From the NCBI GenBank assembly GCA_036489755.1, contig DASXFD010000038.1:162369-226368 (forward strand): a stretch of DNA of 64,000 nucleotides. Direction: 5' to 3'. A program made the translations under genes and the position numbers. The stretch is from JABFXX01 sp036489755. Lineage in GTDB: Bacteria; Myxococcota_A; Polyangia; Haliangiales; Haliangiaceae. Shown here in pieces: positions 11,101 to 18,787 of the stretch. Each line of letters begins with the position of its first letter. The first letter of the stretch is position 1. The notes beneath the pieces were generated by a model, which did not search any database, was not told the DNA's origin, and was given only the letters and a program-made list of their open reading frames with translations.

Positions 11101-11450
11101 TCCTGCCGCGCGGCATCGACCCCCGGTCGCCGTTCACGAACGAGGAAGACATCCACGTCTCGTACGGCTATCGCCTGACCAAGCAGGTCGAGCTCCAGAT
11201 CTTCATGGACGTCTTCAACCTGTTCAACGAGCAGCAAGAGGCGTCGCAGGATGAGAACTACACGTTCAACTACGTCCACCCGATCGTCGGCGGCGACATG
11301 ACGGACCTCGCTCACCTCAAGACGCTCGACGCGAGCGGCGACGGCGTGCCGGTCAACGTGACCCCGGTGACGAACCCGAACTTCCAGAAGACGGCGCAGT
11401 ACTTCCAGGCACCGCGTACGTTCCGGTTCGGCTTCCGCCTGACGTTCTAA
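8139..11450 (+). CDS. Oar-like TonB-dependent outer-membrane receptor
   Basis: 1103 residues. I chose the ATG at 8139 for its ribosome binding site (AAAAGGGAA) and the signal peptide starting MKKLSTFMAAALAFGAGS. Residues about 33-115 are a carboxypeptidase-regulatory-like beta sandwich (SLRGQVRDKGANEAAVGATV). The plug follows (YVVEGVNTTD, then ITGGYAAEYGRATGALVN), then a 22-strand-type barrel ending in the typical aromatic FRFGFRLTF. This architecture is that of the Oar protein family in Myxococcus. It should take up or sense a large substrate through TonB energy; the substrate is unknown. It shares a unit with the Ig-like lipoprotein and ends before a strong terminator. Confidence 0.9.
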   Translation: MKKLSTFMAAALAFGAGSLISTHEVFADASSTEGSLRGQVRDKGANEAAVGATVVATSPALQGEQVVITDDTGQYFITALPPGVYTLTVYYNDVTYSRGNVLVQVGKEIVVNINVNTSDVTGKPKGEVINIAGAPPIIDQGSTKTGVTIGEDYTQNVPTGRTFGAVLGASAGAAQDEYGQGFSGATSVENTYVVEGVNTTDSAFGSLSTDLPTEFVSETEVITGGYAAEYGRATGALVNVATKQGSNEFHGSVFGNFSPQALTASAKIIDTANAIDSQDNPGNVYDFGAEVGGPIIKDKLWFHIGFDPTISNDNYKQFIGSESPGQTVGGVIQPLRDSNGNLTKDYFATTNTASQLKKYYFTGKINGAIDQNNQFQISAFGNPESGTAASGILGPLDEQLYNRKEGAWDVAGKWTSKLNQGKTQIDAIVGFHRQYLDNTPGSPLMSEASAEYAYTRSLGDFADVEPSAVAGQCKDATGSNFIKCPVTDYQDSGFGEIEDRINDRVTAALTVTQRVKAAGYHTFKAGVDYEGSSYDSRKQYTGNEFDIALQPAGATPASGLFWERVQIDHTVHNLTAAEMMNPASVAIGPGQQLCLGNEAVCQTGILAADTSDRSIGAFIQDSWQIIPNLTLNIGARYENQGIGWASQLQNTTAPDGSSIGTEAINLNNWAPRLGFIWDPTNEGKAKIFGHYGWFYENIPMDMNVRSFGGEVDAINLVNANGLTPGQPGFDPNCNVDHNPTGPNMVASTLSKCSDVTPYAAFGGDYVPPGLQGQYSQEIILGAEYEVLPDIKVGLNYIHRDLPRVIEDTLVNGGAYDIVNPGENYDSESASLAKTAAAELASNNPATVAQGQLDQARASQLLQIKNLDTPTRNYDAVQLQVTQRPTKDSLILASYTYSRELGNYPGLFSTETGQLDPNITSEYDLEALLANRYGATGLDRPHNLKIDGFYRFDLKTAGLITLGASIRGQSGIAHNVLGADPYGQGETYILPRGIDPRSPFTNEEDIHVSYGYRLTKQVELQIFMDVFNLFNEQQEASQDENYTFNYVHPIVGGDMTDLAHLKTLDASGDGVPVNVTPVTNPNFQKTAQYFQAPRTFRFGFRLTF

Positions 11451-11473
11451 GACTCAACTAGTTGGAAACCAAC

Positions 11474-11497
11474 AAGGGCCCGCTTCTGCGGGCCCTT
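11474..11497 (+). terminator. Intrinsic terminator after the TonB-dependent receptor
   Basis: Perfect 10-bp stem AAGGGCCCGC / GCGGGCCCTT with a TTCT loop, then TCGTATTTTC. A smaller hairpin GTTGGAAACCAAC precedes it at 11461-11473. The stem sequence closely resembles the one after recA. Confidence 0.9.
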
Positions 11498-11546
11498 CGT
11501 ATTTTCGGCCAGATCGAAAGCGAGGCGTCGCGCGTTGATAGCGGCC

Positions 11547-12563
11547 ATGGAGCTCCGCTTTCGCGATCACGCGTCGTTTCATCGCGCTGCCGTCGGGATG
11601 ACCGCCGGCGCGGCCCTGCTCGGACTCGCGGCCGCGTTCGTCGCCCCGCGCGAGACGGCGCCGCTGATCGGCGGCGTGCTCGGCATCGGGATCGGCGCCG
11701 CGTTCGCCTACGGGTCGAATGCGTGGCGGGTGGTGATCGCGATGTTCGCGGCGGCCGTGCTGTTCCAGCCGGAATGGCAGACGCTGCTCGCGTCGTCGGT
11801 GATGCTCGGCGTCGCGCTCACGATCGGGGAGCGCGGCGTGCGGGCGCTCGCGACGCTGTTCGTCGGTATGGCGGTCGCGGCCCTCGCGATGTGGAGCGCG
11901 CTGCGCGTGACGCACGCGGAGCGCACCGTGGGCTGGATGCTGTGGGAAAAGGATCTCGTCGCGGCCGGCGCGATGGGCATCGTCGGCGTGCTCGCGATGC
12001 TGCCGCGGCACCTCGCGTTCGCGAGCGATCCGGTGCAAGCGGCGGTGCGCGCGTTGCCGACCGAGCTCGATTCCGAGGTTCGCGCGTTGTGCGGCCGCGC
12101 CGTCACGATCTGGAGCGAGACCAACGCCAAGCTCGGCGCCGACGATCCCGGCATGGCGCTCGTCCGCGACGGCGTGTTGAAAGCGCTCGAAGTGGCCGCG
12201 AAGAGCGCGGCGATCCGCGCGCACGGCGGCTCGACCGACGACGAGCTCGCGCGCCGCATGGACGAGCTCGACAAGCGGATCGCGGCGACGACCGACGACG
12301 AGATCCGCGGCCAATACCAGTCGGCGCGTGCGGCGTTGTCGGACCAGCGGCGCTATCGCGACGGCATCCGCCAGAACCGCGAGCGGCTCGTCGCGCGCCT
12401 GCACAATCACGTCGCGGCGCTCGAGAAGTTCCAGCTCGCCGCGGGCGGGCTCGCGGCGGCCCGTGCGGCGACGACCGCGACGAACCCGACCGACGAGCTC
12501 GCGGAGCTGTCGCAGAGCGTGGCCGCGAGCGGCGAAGCGCTGGCCGAAGTCGAGCTCGCGTAG
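11547..12563 (+). CDS. Membrane protein with C-terminal helical region, unknown function
   Basis: 338 residues from the ATG at 11547. The first half has about five to six hydrophobic segments (about 17-38, 43-60, 66-83, 86-105, 112-130, 143-160). The second half is soluble, helical and charged, with coiled-coil-like stretches (DDELARRMDELDKRIAATTD, and ALEKFQLAAGGLAAARAA). No catalytic motif is seen. A polytopic membrane domain with a long cytoplasmic helical tail suggests a scaffold or sensor, but this is only a description. Confidence 0.75.
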   Translation: MELRFRDHASFHRAAVGMTAGAALLGLAAAFVAPRETAPLIGGVLGIGIGAAFAYGSNAWRVVIAMFAAAVLFQPEWQTLLASSVMLGVALTIGERGVRALATLFVGMAVAALAMWSALRVTHAERTVGWMLWEKDLVAAGAMGIVGVLAMLPRHLAFASDPVQAAVRALPTELDSEVRALCGRAVTIWSETNAKLGADDPGMALVRDGVLKALEVAAKSAAIRAHGGSTDDELARRMDELDKRIAATTDDEIRGQYQSARAALSDQRRYRDGIRQNRERLVARLHNHVAALEKFQLAAGGLAAARAATTATNPTDELAELSQSVAASGEALAEVELA

Positions 12564-12619
12564 CTCGGGCTAACGACTGAGTTTTGTCGCGCGCGGGCGA
12601 GTCCTGATACGCTTGCGAC

Positions 12620-13504
12620 ATGCTGCCTCGGATCACCATCGTGCTCGGCATCGTGCTCGGCCTCGCGGTCGCCGTCGCCTCGCCGGCGTTCGCCGACAAG
12701 AGCGCCGACGCGTCGTACAAAGAGGGCCTCGCCTACAAGCAAGAAGGCAAGATCGACGACGCGATCGCCGCGATGACCGCCGCCGTCTCCGCGAATCCCA
12801 AGCACGGGATGGCGTGGGCGTCGCTCGGCAGCTTGTACAAGCAGAAAAAAGATCTCCCGAAGTCGATCGACGCGTACGAGCACGCGACCGCGCTGATCAC
12901 GAAGGACGCGATCCTGTGGACGAACCTCGGCACCGCGTACGCGAACACGAACCGGCTCGACGACGCGATGCGCGTGCTCACGACCGCCGTGCAGGTCGAC
13001 CCCAAGAACGCCGACGCGCACGCCGACCTCGGCACCGTGCAGAGCAAGAAGCAGGACTATGCGGACGCGATCAAGAACCTCGAGATCGCGGTGAAGCTCA
13101 AGCCCGACAACGCCGACTGGGTGCACAACCTCGGCGTCGCGTATCGGCGCGCCAAGCGTGACGACGACGCGATCGCCGCGTTCCAGAAAGCGATCGCGCT
13201 CGCGCCCGAAGAAGCCGGCTATCACTTCGATCTCGGCGTCGCGTATCGCCGGAAAAAGGATCCGGACAAGGCGATCCCCGAGTACGAGAAAGCGACGAGC
13301 CTCGATCCCACCAACGCCGACGGCTGGTTCGACTTGGGCTTCATGTACAAGGAGAACCACGACAACGACAAGGCGATCGTCGCGTTCAAGCACTACCTCG
13401 ATCTGAAGAAGACGTCGGATCCCGACGGTGCGAAGCGGATCACCGAAGAATGTCAGGCGCTCGGCGGCGATTGCGGCGGCAAGCCCACGAAGAAGAAAAA
13501 GTAG
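12620..13504 (+). CDS. Exported TPR-repeat protein
   Basis: 294 residues. The signal peptide (about 1-26) ends at SPAFA. The rest is about seven tetratricopeptide repeats with clear spacing of 34 residues (AWASLGSLYKQKKDLPKSID, LWTNLGTAYANTNRLDDAMR, DAHADLGTVQSKKQDYADAI, YHFDLGVAYRRKKDPDKAIP, GWFDLGFMYKENHDNDKAIV). TPR solenoids bind partner proteins. Periplasmic forms are common in Myxococcota. The tail is lysine-rich (KPTKKKK). Its neighbours give no hint of a partner. Confidence 0.85.
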   Translation: MLPRITIVLGIVLGLAVAVASPAFADKSADASYKEGLAYKQEGKIDDAIAAMTAAVSANPKHGMAWASLGSLYKQKKDLPKSIDAYEHATALITKDAILWTNLGTAYANTNRLDDAMRVLTTAVQVDPKNADAHADLGTVQSKKQDYADAIKNLEIAVKLKPDNADWVHNLGVAYRRAKRDDDAIAAFQKAIALAPEEAGYHFDLGVAYRRKKDPDKAIPEYEKATSLDPTNADGWFDLGFMYKENHDNDKAIVAFKHYLDLKKTSDPDGAKRITEECQALGGDCGGKPTKKKK

Positions 13505-13533
13505 GCTGCTCGGGGCGCGTGATACCCTGGATC

Positions 13534-14283
13534 ATGCGCATCAGCTGGCTGTCTGCGGAAGAGATCGCGGCGGCGAGGCGGGCGCTGACTGCCGGCGGCG
13601 CGACGTGGGAGGACCATTTCTCGCCCGATTTCAAGACGCCGGACGAGCCCGCGGACCTCGCGCTGCTCGACTGGCCGAACGTGACCGAGCACGTCGCGCG
13701 GGCCGAGCGCGTGTCCGAGATCGTGCGCGAGCACGGGCTGACTCCGGCGCGCGTGCGGTTTTCCGGCTCGCACGTGGCGATCGAAGCGGCCACGCTCGCC
13801 GCCGCCGCGCATGAAGACGACGCGCTCGAGCTCGACGAGGTGATCGGCGTGCTCGAGTGCCCGATCGACATCTACGTGTTCTACGCGCCGTTTCTCGAGC
13901 TCATGATCCAGAAGACGCGCGATGACCTCACGCGTGCGGCCTCGACGTACGAGCAGTTCGCCGATGCCTACGCGGCCGTGCTCGGGCAGGTGCCGCACGG
14001 TGCCGCGCGCGTCGGTGCGATGCGCGACGGGCTCGCCGATCTGTACGTCACGGCCGGCATGATCGATCGCGCGGAGGCGCTGTTCGAGGTGCGCCACGAA
14101 GAGGACCGCGCCGACGTCGCGGTCGCGCTCAGCGCCAGCCGCGCATTTCTCGCGGCGGGCAGCGTGAGCCACGCGGTGCGCTGGCTCGGCATGGGCGCGG
14201 TGCGCGCCGACGTGCTCGGCCGCGGCGACCTCGCGAACAAGCTGCGCGAGAAGCAGGCGTCGGTTCGCAAGCGACTGAGCTGA
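13534..14283 (+). CDS. Hypothetical protein with helical repeat-like C-terminus
   Basis: 249 residues starting at the ATG at 13534, 29 bases after the TPR gene and 37 before radA. No signal or membrane segment is seen. The C-terminal third (ADLYVTAGMIDRAEALFEV, then SASRAFLAAGSVSHAVRWLG) looks like degenerate TPR helices. I do not recognise a family for the N-terminal two thirds. Confidence 0.65.
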   Translation: MRISWLSAEEIAAARRALTAGGATWEDHFSPDFKTPDEPADLALLDWPNVTEHVARAERVSEIVREHGLTPARVRFSGSHVAIEAATLAAAAHEDDALELDEVIGVLECPIDIYVFYAPFLELMIQKTRDDLTRAASTYEQFADAYAAVLGQVPHGAARVGAMRDGLADLYVTAGMIDRAEALFEVRHEEDRADVAVALSASRAFLAAGSVSHAVRWLGMGAVRADVLGRGDLANKLREKQASVRKRLS

Positions 14284-14320
14284 TACTGAACGTCAGACCA
14301 GGCTGCTAGCGTGGCGCGCG

Positions 14321-15682
14321 ATGGCAAAGGTCAAGGCGCTGCCGCGGAGCAGGTACGTCTGTCAGGGCTGCGGCCACGTCGAGGCCCGGTGGCTCGGGCG
14401 ATGCCCGGCATGTCAGGAATGGAACACGCTGATCGAGGAGCTCGGCAACGACGTCCCGATCCCGAGCGCGGGTGGCGTGTCGACAGGCGACGGGCCGCAG
14501 CCGATCACCGCGATCGGCGAGCTCGGCGGCGTGCGCATGCCGGCCGGCATCGCGGAGCTCGATCGCGTGCTCGGCGGTGGCCTCGTTCCGGGCTCGGCGG
14601 TGCTGCTCGGCGGCGATCCGGGCATCGGCAAGTCCACGTTGCTCGTCCAGGCGCTCGCGGGCCTCGCGCGAACTGGCTCCGTGCTCTACGCGACGGGCGA
14701 GGAGTCAGTCGCGCAGACGGCGATGCGCGCGCGGCGCGTCGGCGCGGCGGTGAAAGAGCTCGCGCTGGTCGCCGAGACGAACGTCGAGAAGATCATCGCG
14801 CACGCGAAGGCGGCGCGGCCGAAAGTGCTCGCGGTCGATTCGATCCAGACGGTGTTCACGCCGGTGCTCGATTCGATCCCGGGCTCGCTCGCACAAGTGC
14901 GCGAGTGCGCGAGCCGGCTCGTCCAGTTCGCGAAGACGACGGGTACGCCGACCGTGCTCGTCGGGCACGTCACGAAAGATGGCGGGCTTGCCGGCCCGAA
15001 GACGCTCGAGCACCTGGTCGACGTCGTGCTGCAGCTCGAAGGCGACGCGGGGCCGTACCGCGTGCTGCGCGCACACAAGAACCGATTCGGCTCGACGCAG
15101 GAGATCGGCGTGTTCGAGATGCGCGGCGGCGGGCTCGCCGAGGTCGCGAATCCGTCGGCGCACCTGCTCGCAGAGCGGCCGATCGGCGCGCCCGGCTCGG
15201 TCGTCGTCGCATCGGCCGATGGTGCACGGCCGCTGCTCGTCGAGATTCAAGCGCTCGTCGCGCCGGCGACCGCCGGGTTCGGTCGCCGCACCGCCGCCGG
15301 GGTCGACGGCAATCGCGTGTCGCTGCTGCTTGCCGTGCTCGCGCAACGGGCCGCGTGTGACGTGCTCGACCGCGACGTGTTCGTCAACGTCGCGGGCGGC
15401 CTCCGGCTCGCCGAGCCCGCGATCGATCTCGGCGTCGCATGTGCGATTCACTCGTCGGCGCGCGGCCGCGCGATCGATGCGCGCACCGTCGTGTTCGGCG
15501 AGCTCGGCCTGGCCGGAGAGATCCGCGCGGTCACGCTGTGCGAGCAACGGCTCGCCGAGGCGGCGCGCTTGGGCTTCACGCGCGCGCTGATTCCCACGCA
15601 GAACGCGAAGCTGCTCGTCGATCGATCGGGGCTCGACATCGTGCCCGTCGACCGGCTGACCACGGCGTTCGGCGCTCTTTGA
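14321..15682 (+). CDS. radA: DNA repair protein RadA (Sms)
   Basis: 453 residues. The family's layout is complete: an N-terminal four-cysteine zinc finger (C14, C17, C28, C31), a RecA-like core with Walker A GGDPGIGKST (about 98-107), the RadA-specific HKNRFGS motif (about 251-257), and a C-terminal Lon-protease-like domain (about 275-450). RadA is a hexameric helicase that drives branch migration of recombination intermediates. The gene ends convergent with the lipoprotein operon at 15825, separated by a spacer with CACGTG-rich repeats. Confidence 0.97.
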   Translation: MAKVKALPRSRYVCQGCGHVEARWLGRCPACQEWNTLIEELGNDVPIPSAGGVSTGDGPQPITAIGELGGVRMPAGIAELDRVLGGGLVPGSAVLLGGDPGIGKSTLLVQALAGLARTGSVLYATGEESVAQTAMRARRVGAAVKELALVAETNVEKIIAHAKAARPKVLAVDSIQTVFTPVLDSIPGSLAQVRECASRLVQFAKTTGTPTVLVGHVTKDGGLAGPKTLEHLVDVVLQLEGDAGPYRVLRAHKNRFGSTQEIGVFEMRGGGLAEVANPSAHLLAERPIGAPGSVVVASADGARPLLVEIQALVAPATAGFGRRTAAGVDGNRVSLLLAVLAQRAACDVLDRDVFVNVAGGLRLAEPAIDLGVACAIHSSARGRAIDARTVVFGELGLAGEIRAVTLCEQRLAEAARLGFTRALIPTQNAKLLVDRSGLDIVPVDRLTTAFGAL

Positions 15683-15757
15683 AAACTAGACCCGGAGCTC
15701 GGCTCGGTCGAGAGGACAGCCCGTCGAGGCTGCGTGCCAGAGCTGCGCCACGCGGAT

Positions 15758-15790
15758 CGTGTACGAGCACGTGCACGAGCACGTGACACG
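15758..15790. repeat. CACGTG-rich tandem/inverted repeat between convergent genes
   Basis: Two adjacent units, GAGCACGTGCAC (15765-15776) and GAGCACGTGACAC (15777-15789), flanked by CGTGTAC to the left. The whole 33-base stretch is partly palindromic. It sits in the 142-base gap between the ends of radA and the leftward lipoprotein operon and encodes no plausible protein. A T-run is absent, so a simple intrinsic terminator is unlikely. Confidence 0.5.
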
Positions 15791-15824
15791 AGCGGGGCCG
15801 AGATCCGAACCACGCGAGCTGCGC

Positions 15825-18305
15825 CTAGTTGCGATGGATCGTGAACGTGATCGCGTCGGCGAGCCCGGCGGGCACGTGCGCGTCGTCGATTTCGGGCACG
15901 CAGTCGGTGTCGCGGTCGACGGTCTCGGGGCCGGTCGCGCCCTCGTCGCCGGCGCGGCCGAGCTCGCCGGTGAGCGTGCGTTCTGCCATCTGCAGCCCGC
16001 CGCGCGGAATGTCGACGCCGTCGTACTGCACGCACTCGGGCTCGTAGACCTGTTGGTCGTCGTTGCGGTCGTCCCAGCCGTTCAGCACGAGCTTGTCGAG
16101 GCGTGCGAGCCGACCTTCGAGCGTGAGCTCGCGTGACTCGCCGCCGGGCAGCGCCGCGACGAGCTCGTACATGTCGCGCAGCGTGCTTTGCAACAGCGCG
16201 AAGCGGAGCGGCGTGTACTGGACCGACGGCGCGCTGGCGGTCTCGGTGTAGATGCGCGCGTCGGCCTGGTAGAACGTCGCCTCGAGCCGGTCGTAGACCG
16301 CGATCGCGCGTGTGCGGTACTTGGTGTCGCCGGTGGCGAGGTACGCGGCGAACAAGCCGCGCACGGCGGCGGTGTGCGCGTCGAGCACGTCGGACTGATC
16401 GAGCGGCGCGTTCGCGGCGAGATCCCAGCCGTCGTACGCGCGGCCGGTCGCGTCGGTGAGCGAGTTGTAGAGCAGCTCGGCATGGGCGAGCACGAGCTGG
16501 CGGGCGCGAGCGCTGAACGTGAGCGTGGCGTCGCTCGGGAAGCTGATCGGCAGCGAGTCGAGCGCGCCGGCGGTCATCGTATCGGGCGTGTTGTTCGAGT
16601 ACAGCTCGAGCTCGCTGCCGCACGAGCGCAGCACCGTGCGCAGGCCGAGCAGCGCGTACGCGACGGTGGTGGTCGAGACGGTCGTGCCGCGCGTCGGCGT
16701 CGTGCCGCTGAACGTGACGTCGTCGACGATGATGTTCGACGCCGGATCGACGTGCAGCCGATCGAGGTTCACGATCGCGACGCGGATCATCGCGAGCGCG
16801 CGGTCGTGCAGCGTGGCTTCGCCGTCGGGCAGCTGGTTGTCGGCCGGGAACGGGTCGCCGTCGAAGTAGGCGAGCGCGGGCTGCGAGCCGCCGACGTCCG
16901 GGTTCGCCTGATCGGTGAGCGCGAAGAACTCGCTGTAGCCCATCGCGAGCCCGATCAGATCGAGCGCGTGGCTGTCGGCGCTCGCGAGCGAGTACGCCGG
17001 GATCGGAAAGCCGGTGCTCGGATCGTCGGTCTCGGCGACCGCGATCGAGCCGGGAAACCACCGCAGCGGCGACGCGTAGCCGTACGACTCGGCGGCGCCG
17101 ATCGACGTGAAGCCGGACAGCGTGGCGCCGTCGCCGGTGGTCAGCGAGGTGAGCCAGTCGTCGGCGCGCGCTTCGACCTCGAGGATGAACATCTGGGCCT
17201 GAAAGCCTTCGATGTCGCTCGAGCCCAGGAACGTGCCGGGCGCGGTCGGCGTGCCCGTGCTGTCGTCGCCGATGATCGTGTTGCCGGCGGAGCCGACGCC
17301 CGAGAGGTCGGCCGCGGGCACGCTCGCGACGGCCGCTTCGGTCGAGTCGTGCATGATCTGGAGGTAATTGAGCGTCCACAGGCCGTACTTCCACGTCGCG
17401 AAGCCATCGGCGCCGGGCGTGATGTGCCCGTCGATCACCGCTCCGCGCTCCCCTTCGGGAGCGCTGCGCGGTCCGGCAGAGCCAGACCTTGCGATCTGCA
17501 TCGTGCGGTTCGCGAGGTGGAGCGTCGATGCGTCGCACTCGTAGTCGGCGCACAGCTCGCGCGCGGGGCTGCCGCTGCCGGCGGACTGCGGCGTATCGTC
17601 GGAGCTGATCGAGCAGCGCAGGACGATGTCGCTCGTGGGGTTGATCGTCGGATCGAAGCTGTCGAACAAGTGCACGGTGGGCCACATGCCGGGCCACCCG
17701 AGCGGGTTCGCGGCGCCCGAGCCGGCACCGGTCGGGTTGGTGTCGCCGTACGGGTTCATCGACGGCCACGTACCGGCCGGGAACACCCACTTGTCGAGCG
17801 TGTCGGCACCTTCGGCGAAGTGCTGCATCATGTCGACGAGGTTGCTGATGCCGGCGACGAGCGGCGCGTGAACGAGCGCCGTGCCCGCGCCCGACTCGAA
17901 CGCGAGGAAGTTCATCGGCTGCTTCGAGTACTCGTACGACTCGACGCCGGTCGAGAAGCCGGCGAGATCGATCCACGCCACGCCGAGGACCGGATCGTTG
18001 TAGAGGTTCGGCGGCAACAGGTCGCGGCTATAGCCGGTGAGGTCGCGGCCCATCGTCTGGGCGAGCGGCTCGCCCGAGATCTGCATCTCGCCGGCGGCGA
18101 GCATGTGCTCGCGAACGACGAACTGCTTGCTGTCGACGACGGCGGTGATCTCGACGCCCGAGCCGGCCGGCGGTGCGTCCGGCGTGCCGGCGTCGACGAG
18201 CATTCCCGACGAATGGCCGGGCGAGCTGCACGCGCCGATCGCAAGCACGAGCGCAGGCCCGAGCGCAAGCGCGAGTGCGAGCGCTGCGAATCGGCCGCGC
18301 GTCAA
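15825..18305 (-). CDS. Large lipoprotein of a cytochrome-linked operon, function unknown
   Basis: 826 residues from a TTG that overlaps the stop of the preceding gene (TTGA), and the only start giving a signal peptide with a lipobox (VLAIGAC) followed by a Ser/Gly/Pro linker. The mature protein has no domain I can name. Its middle (about 400-750) is rich in helix pairs of the kind seen in alpha/alpha-toroid proteins (YNSLTDATGRAYDGWDLA, YLATGDTKYRTRAIAVYDRL), only a hint. Residues about 271-289 (starting IARSGSAG) are encoded by a hairpin-bearing insert at 17438-17494. It is the last gene of an operon with a small lipoprotein and a c-type cytochrome protein, suggesting a shared surface complex. 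Confidence 0.7.
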   Translation of the reverse strand: MTRGRFAALALALALGPALVLAIGACSSPGHSSGMLVDAGTPDAPPAGSGVEITAVVDSKQFVVREHMLAAGEMQISGEPLAQTMGRDLTGYSRDLLPPNLYNDPVLGVAWIDLAGFSTGVESYEYSKQPMNFLAFESGAGTALVHAPLVAGISNLVDMMQHFAEGADTLDKWVFPAGTWPSMNPYGDTNPTGAGSGAANPLGWPGMWPTVHLFDSFDPTINPTSDIVLRCSISSDDTPQSAGSGSPARELCADYECDASTLHLANRTMQIARSGSAGPRSAPEGERGAVIDGHITPGADGFATWKYGLWTLNYLQIMHDSTEAAVASVPAADLSGVGSAGNTIIGDDSTGTPTAPGTFLGSSDIEGFQAQMFILEVEARADDWLTSLTTGDGATLSGFTSIGAAESYGYASPLRWFPGSIAVAETDDPSTGFPIPAYSLASADSHALDLIGLAMGYSEFFALTDQANPDVGGSQPALAYFDGDPFPADNQLPDGEATLHDRALAMIRVAIVNLDRLHVDPASNIIVDDVTFSGTTPTRGTTVSTTTVAYALLGLRTVLRSCGSELELYSNNTPDTMTAGALDSLPISFPSDATLTFSARARQLVLAHAELLYNSLTDATGRAYDGWDLAANAPLDQSDVLDAHTAAVRGLFAAYLATGDTKYRTRAIAVYDRLEATFYQADARIYTETASAPSVQYTPLRFALLQSTLRDMYELVAALPGGESRELTLEGRLARLDKLVLNGWDDRNDDQQVYEPECVQYDGVDIPRGGLQMAERTLTGELGRAGDEGATGPETVDRDTDCVPEIDDAHVPAGLADAITFTIHRN
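17438..17494 (-). repeat. Hairpin-bearing in-frame insert in a lipoprotein gene
   Basis: The stretch contains a perfect 8-bp inverted repeat, GCGCTCCC (17445-17452) and GGGAGCGC (17457-17464), around a CTTC loop. Reading the gene it encodes RSGSAGPRSAPEGERG, low-complexity and charged, between two ordinary-looking segments (NRTMQ and VIDGHITPGAD). It resembles an intergenic REP-type repeat that has landed in frame. Boundaries are approximate. Confidence 0.45.
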
Positions 18306-18787
18306 AACACGAGCTCCAAGGTTTCGGTCAGCGGCGAGCCGCACGTGCTGAACGCGCTCGCGAGCACGGCCATGTCGAGCTCGAGCGTGCCGTGCGGCGC
18401 GGTCGCGTCGGTGAGGGCGAGCGTGAAGTCGCCGTGCGGCGCGACGCCGGAACCTGCCTGATAGATGCAGCTGTTGCCGACGACGGTCATCGTCTCGGTC
18501 GCGCTCCACCCGGTCACGCTCTCCGACGTGTACGAGCCGGCGACCGCGGACGCGAGCGTGATCGAGATCGGCAGTGCCGTCGGCAGGCGCATGCTCGGCG
18601 CCGCGATCGAGACCGTCGCGTTCGCGATCGTCGCGCACGGCGTGGCGGTCGATGACACCTCGGCGAAGTTGCCCGACCACGTGGCGGTGCAGGCGGCCGG
18701 CGCATCGTGCGGCGATCCATCCGGCGCGGCCGAGCCACCGCCGCACGCGGCCGCGAGCATCGCGAGCACGAGCACGCGCGCCGTCAT
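18302..18787 (-). CDS. Small lipoprotein, unknown function
   Basis: 161 residues. The ATG overlaps the stop of the cytochrome-like gene (ATGA), and its own stop overlaps the next start (TTGA). The signal peptide ends in LAAAC (Cys17) followed by GGGSAAPDGSP, a typical flexible linker. The mature part appears all-beta with four cysteines. It is the middle gene of a tightly coupled three-lipoprotein operon. Confidence 0.75.
   Translation of the reverse strand: MTARVLVLAMLAAACGGGSAAPDGSPHDAPAACTATWSGNFAEVSSTATPCATIANATVSIAAPSMRLPTALPISITLASAVAGSYTSESVTGWSATETMTVVGNSCIYQAGSGVAPHGDFTLALTDATAPHGTLELDMAVLASAFSTCGSPLTETLELVF

Noticed and set aside
7677..11315. A 1212-codon open frame on the minus strand opposite the TonB-dependent receptor
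   Set aside because: It is Arg/Val/Asp-rich with no domain and is fully covered by a convincing receptor gene; long antisense frames are expected at this GC content.
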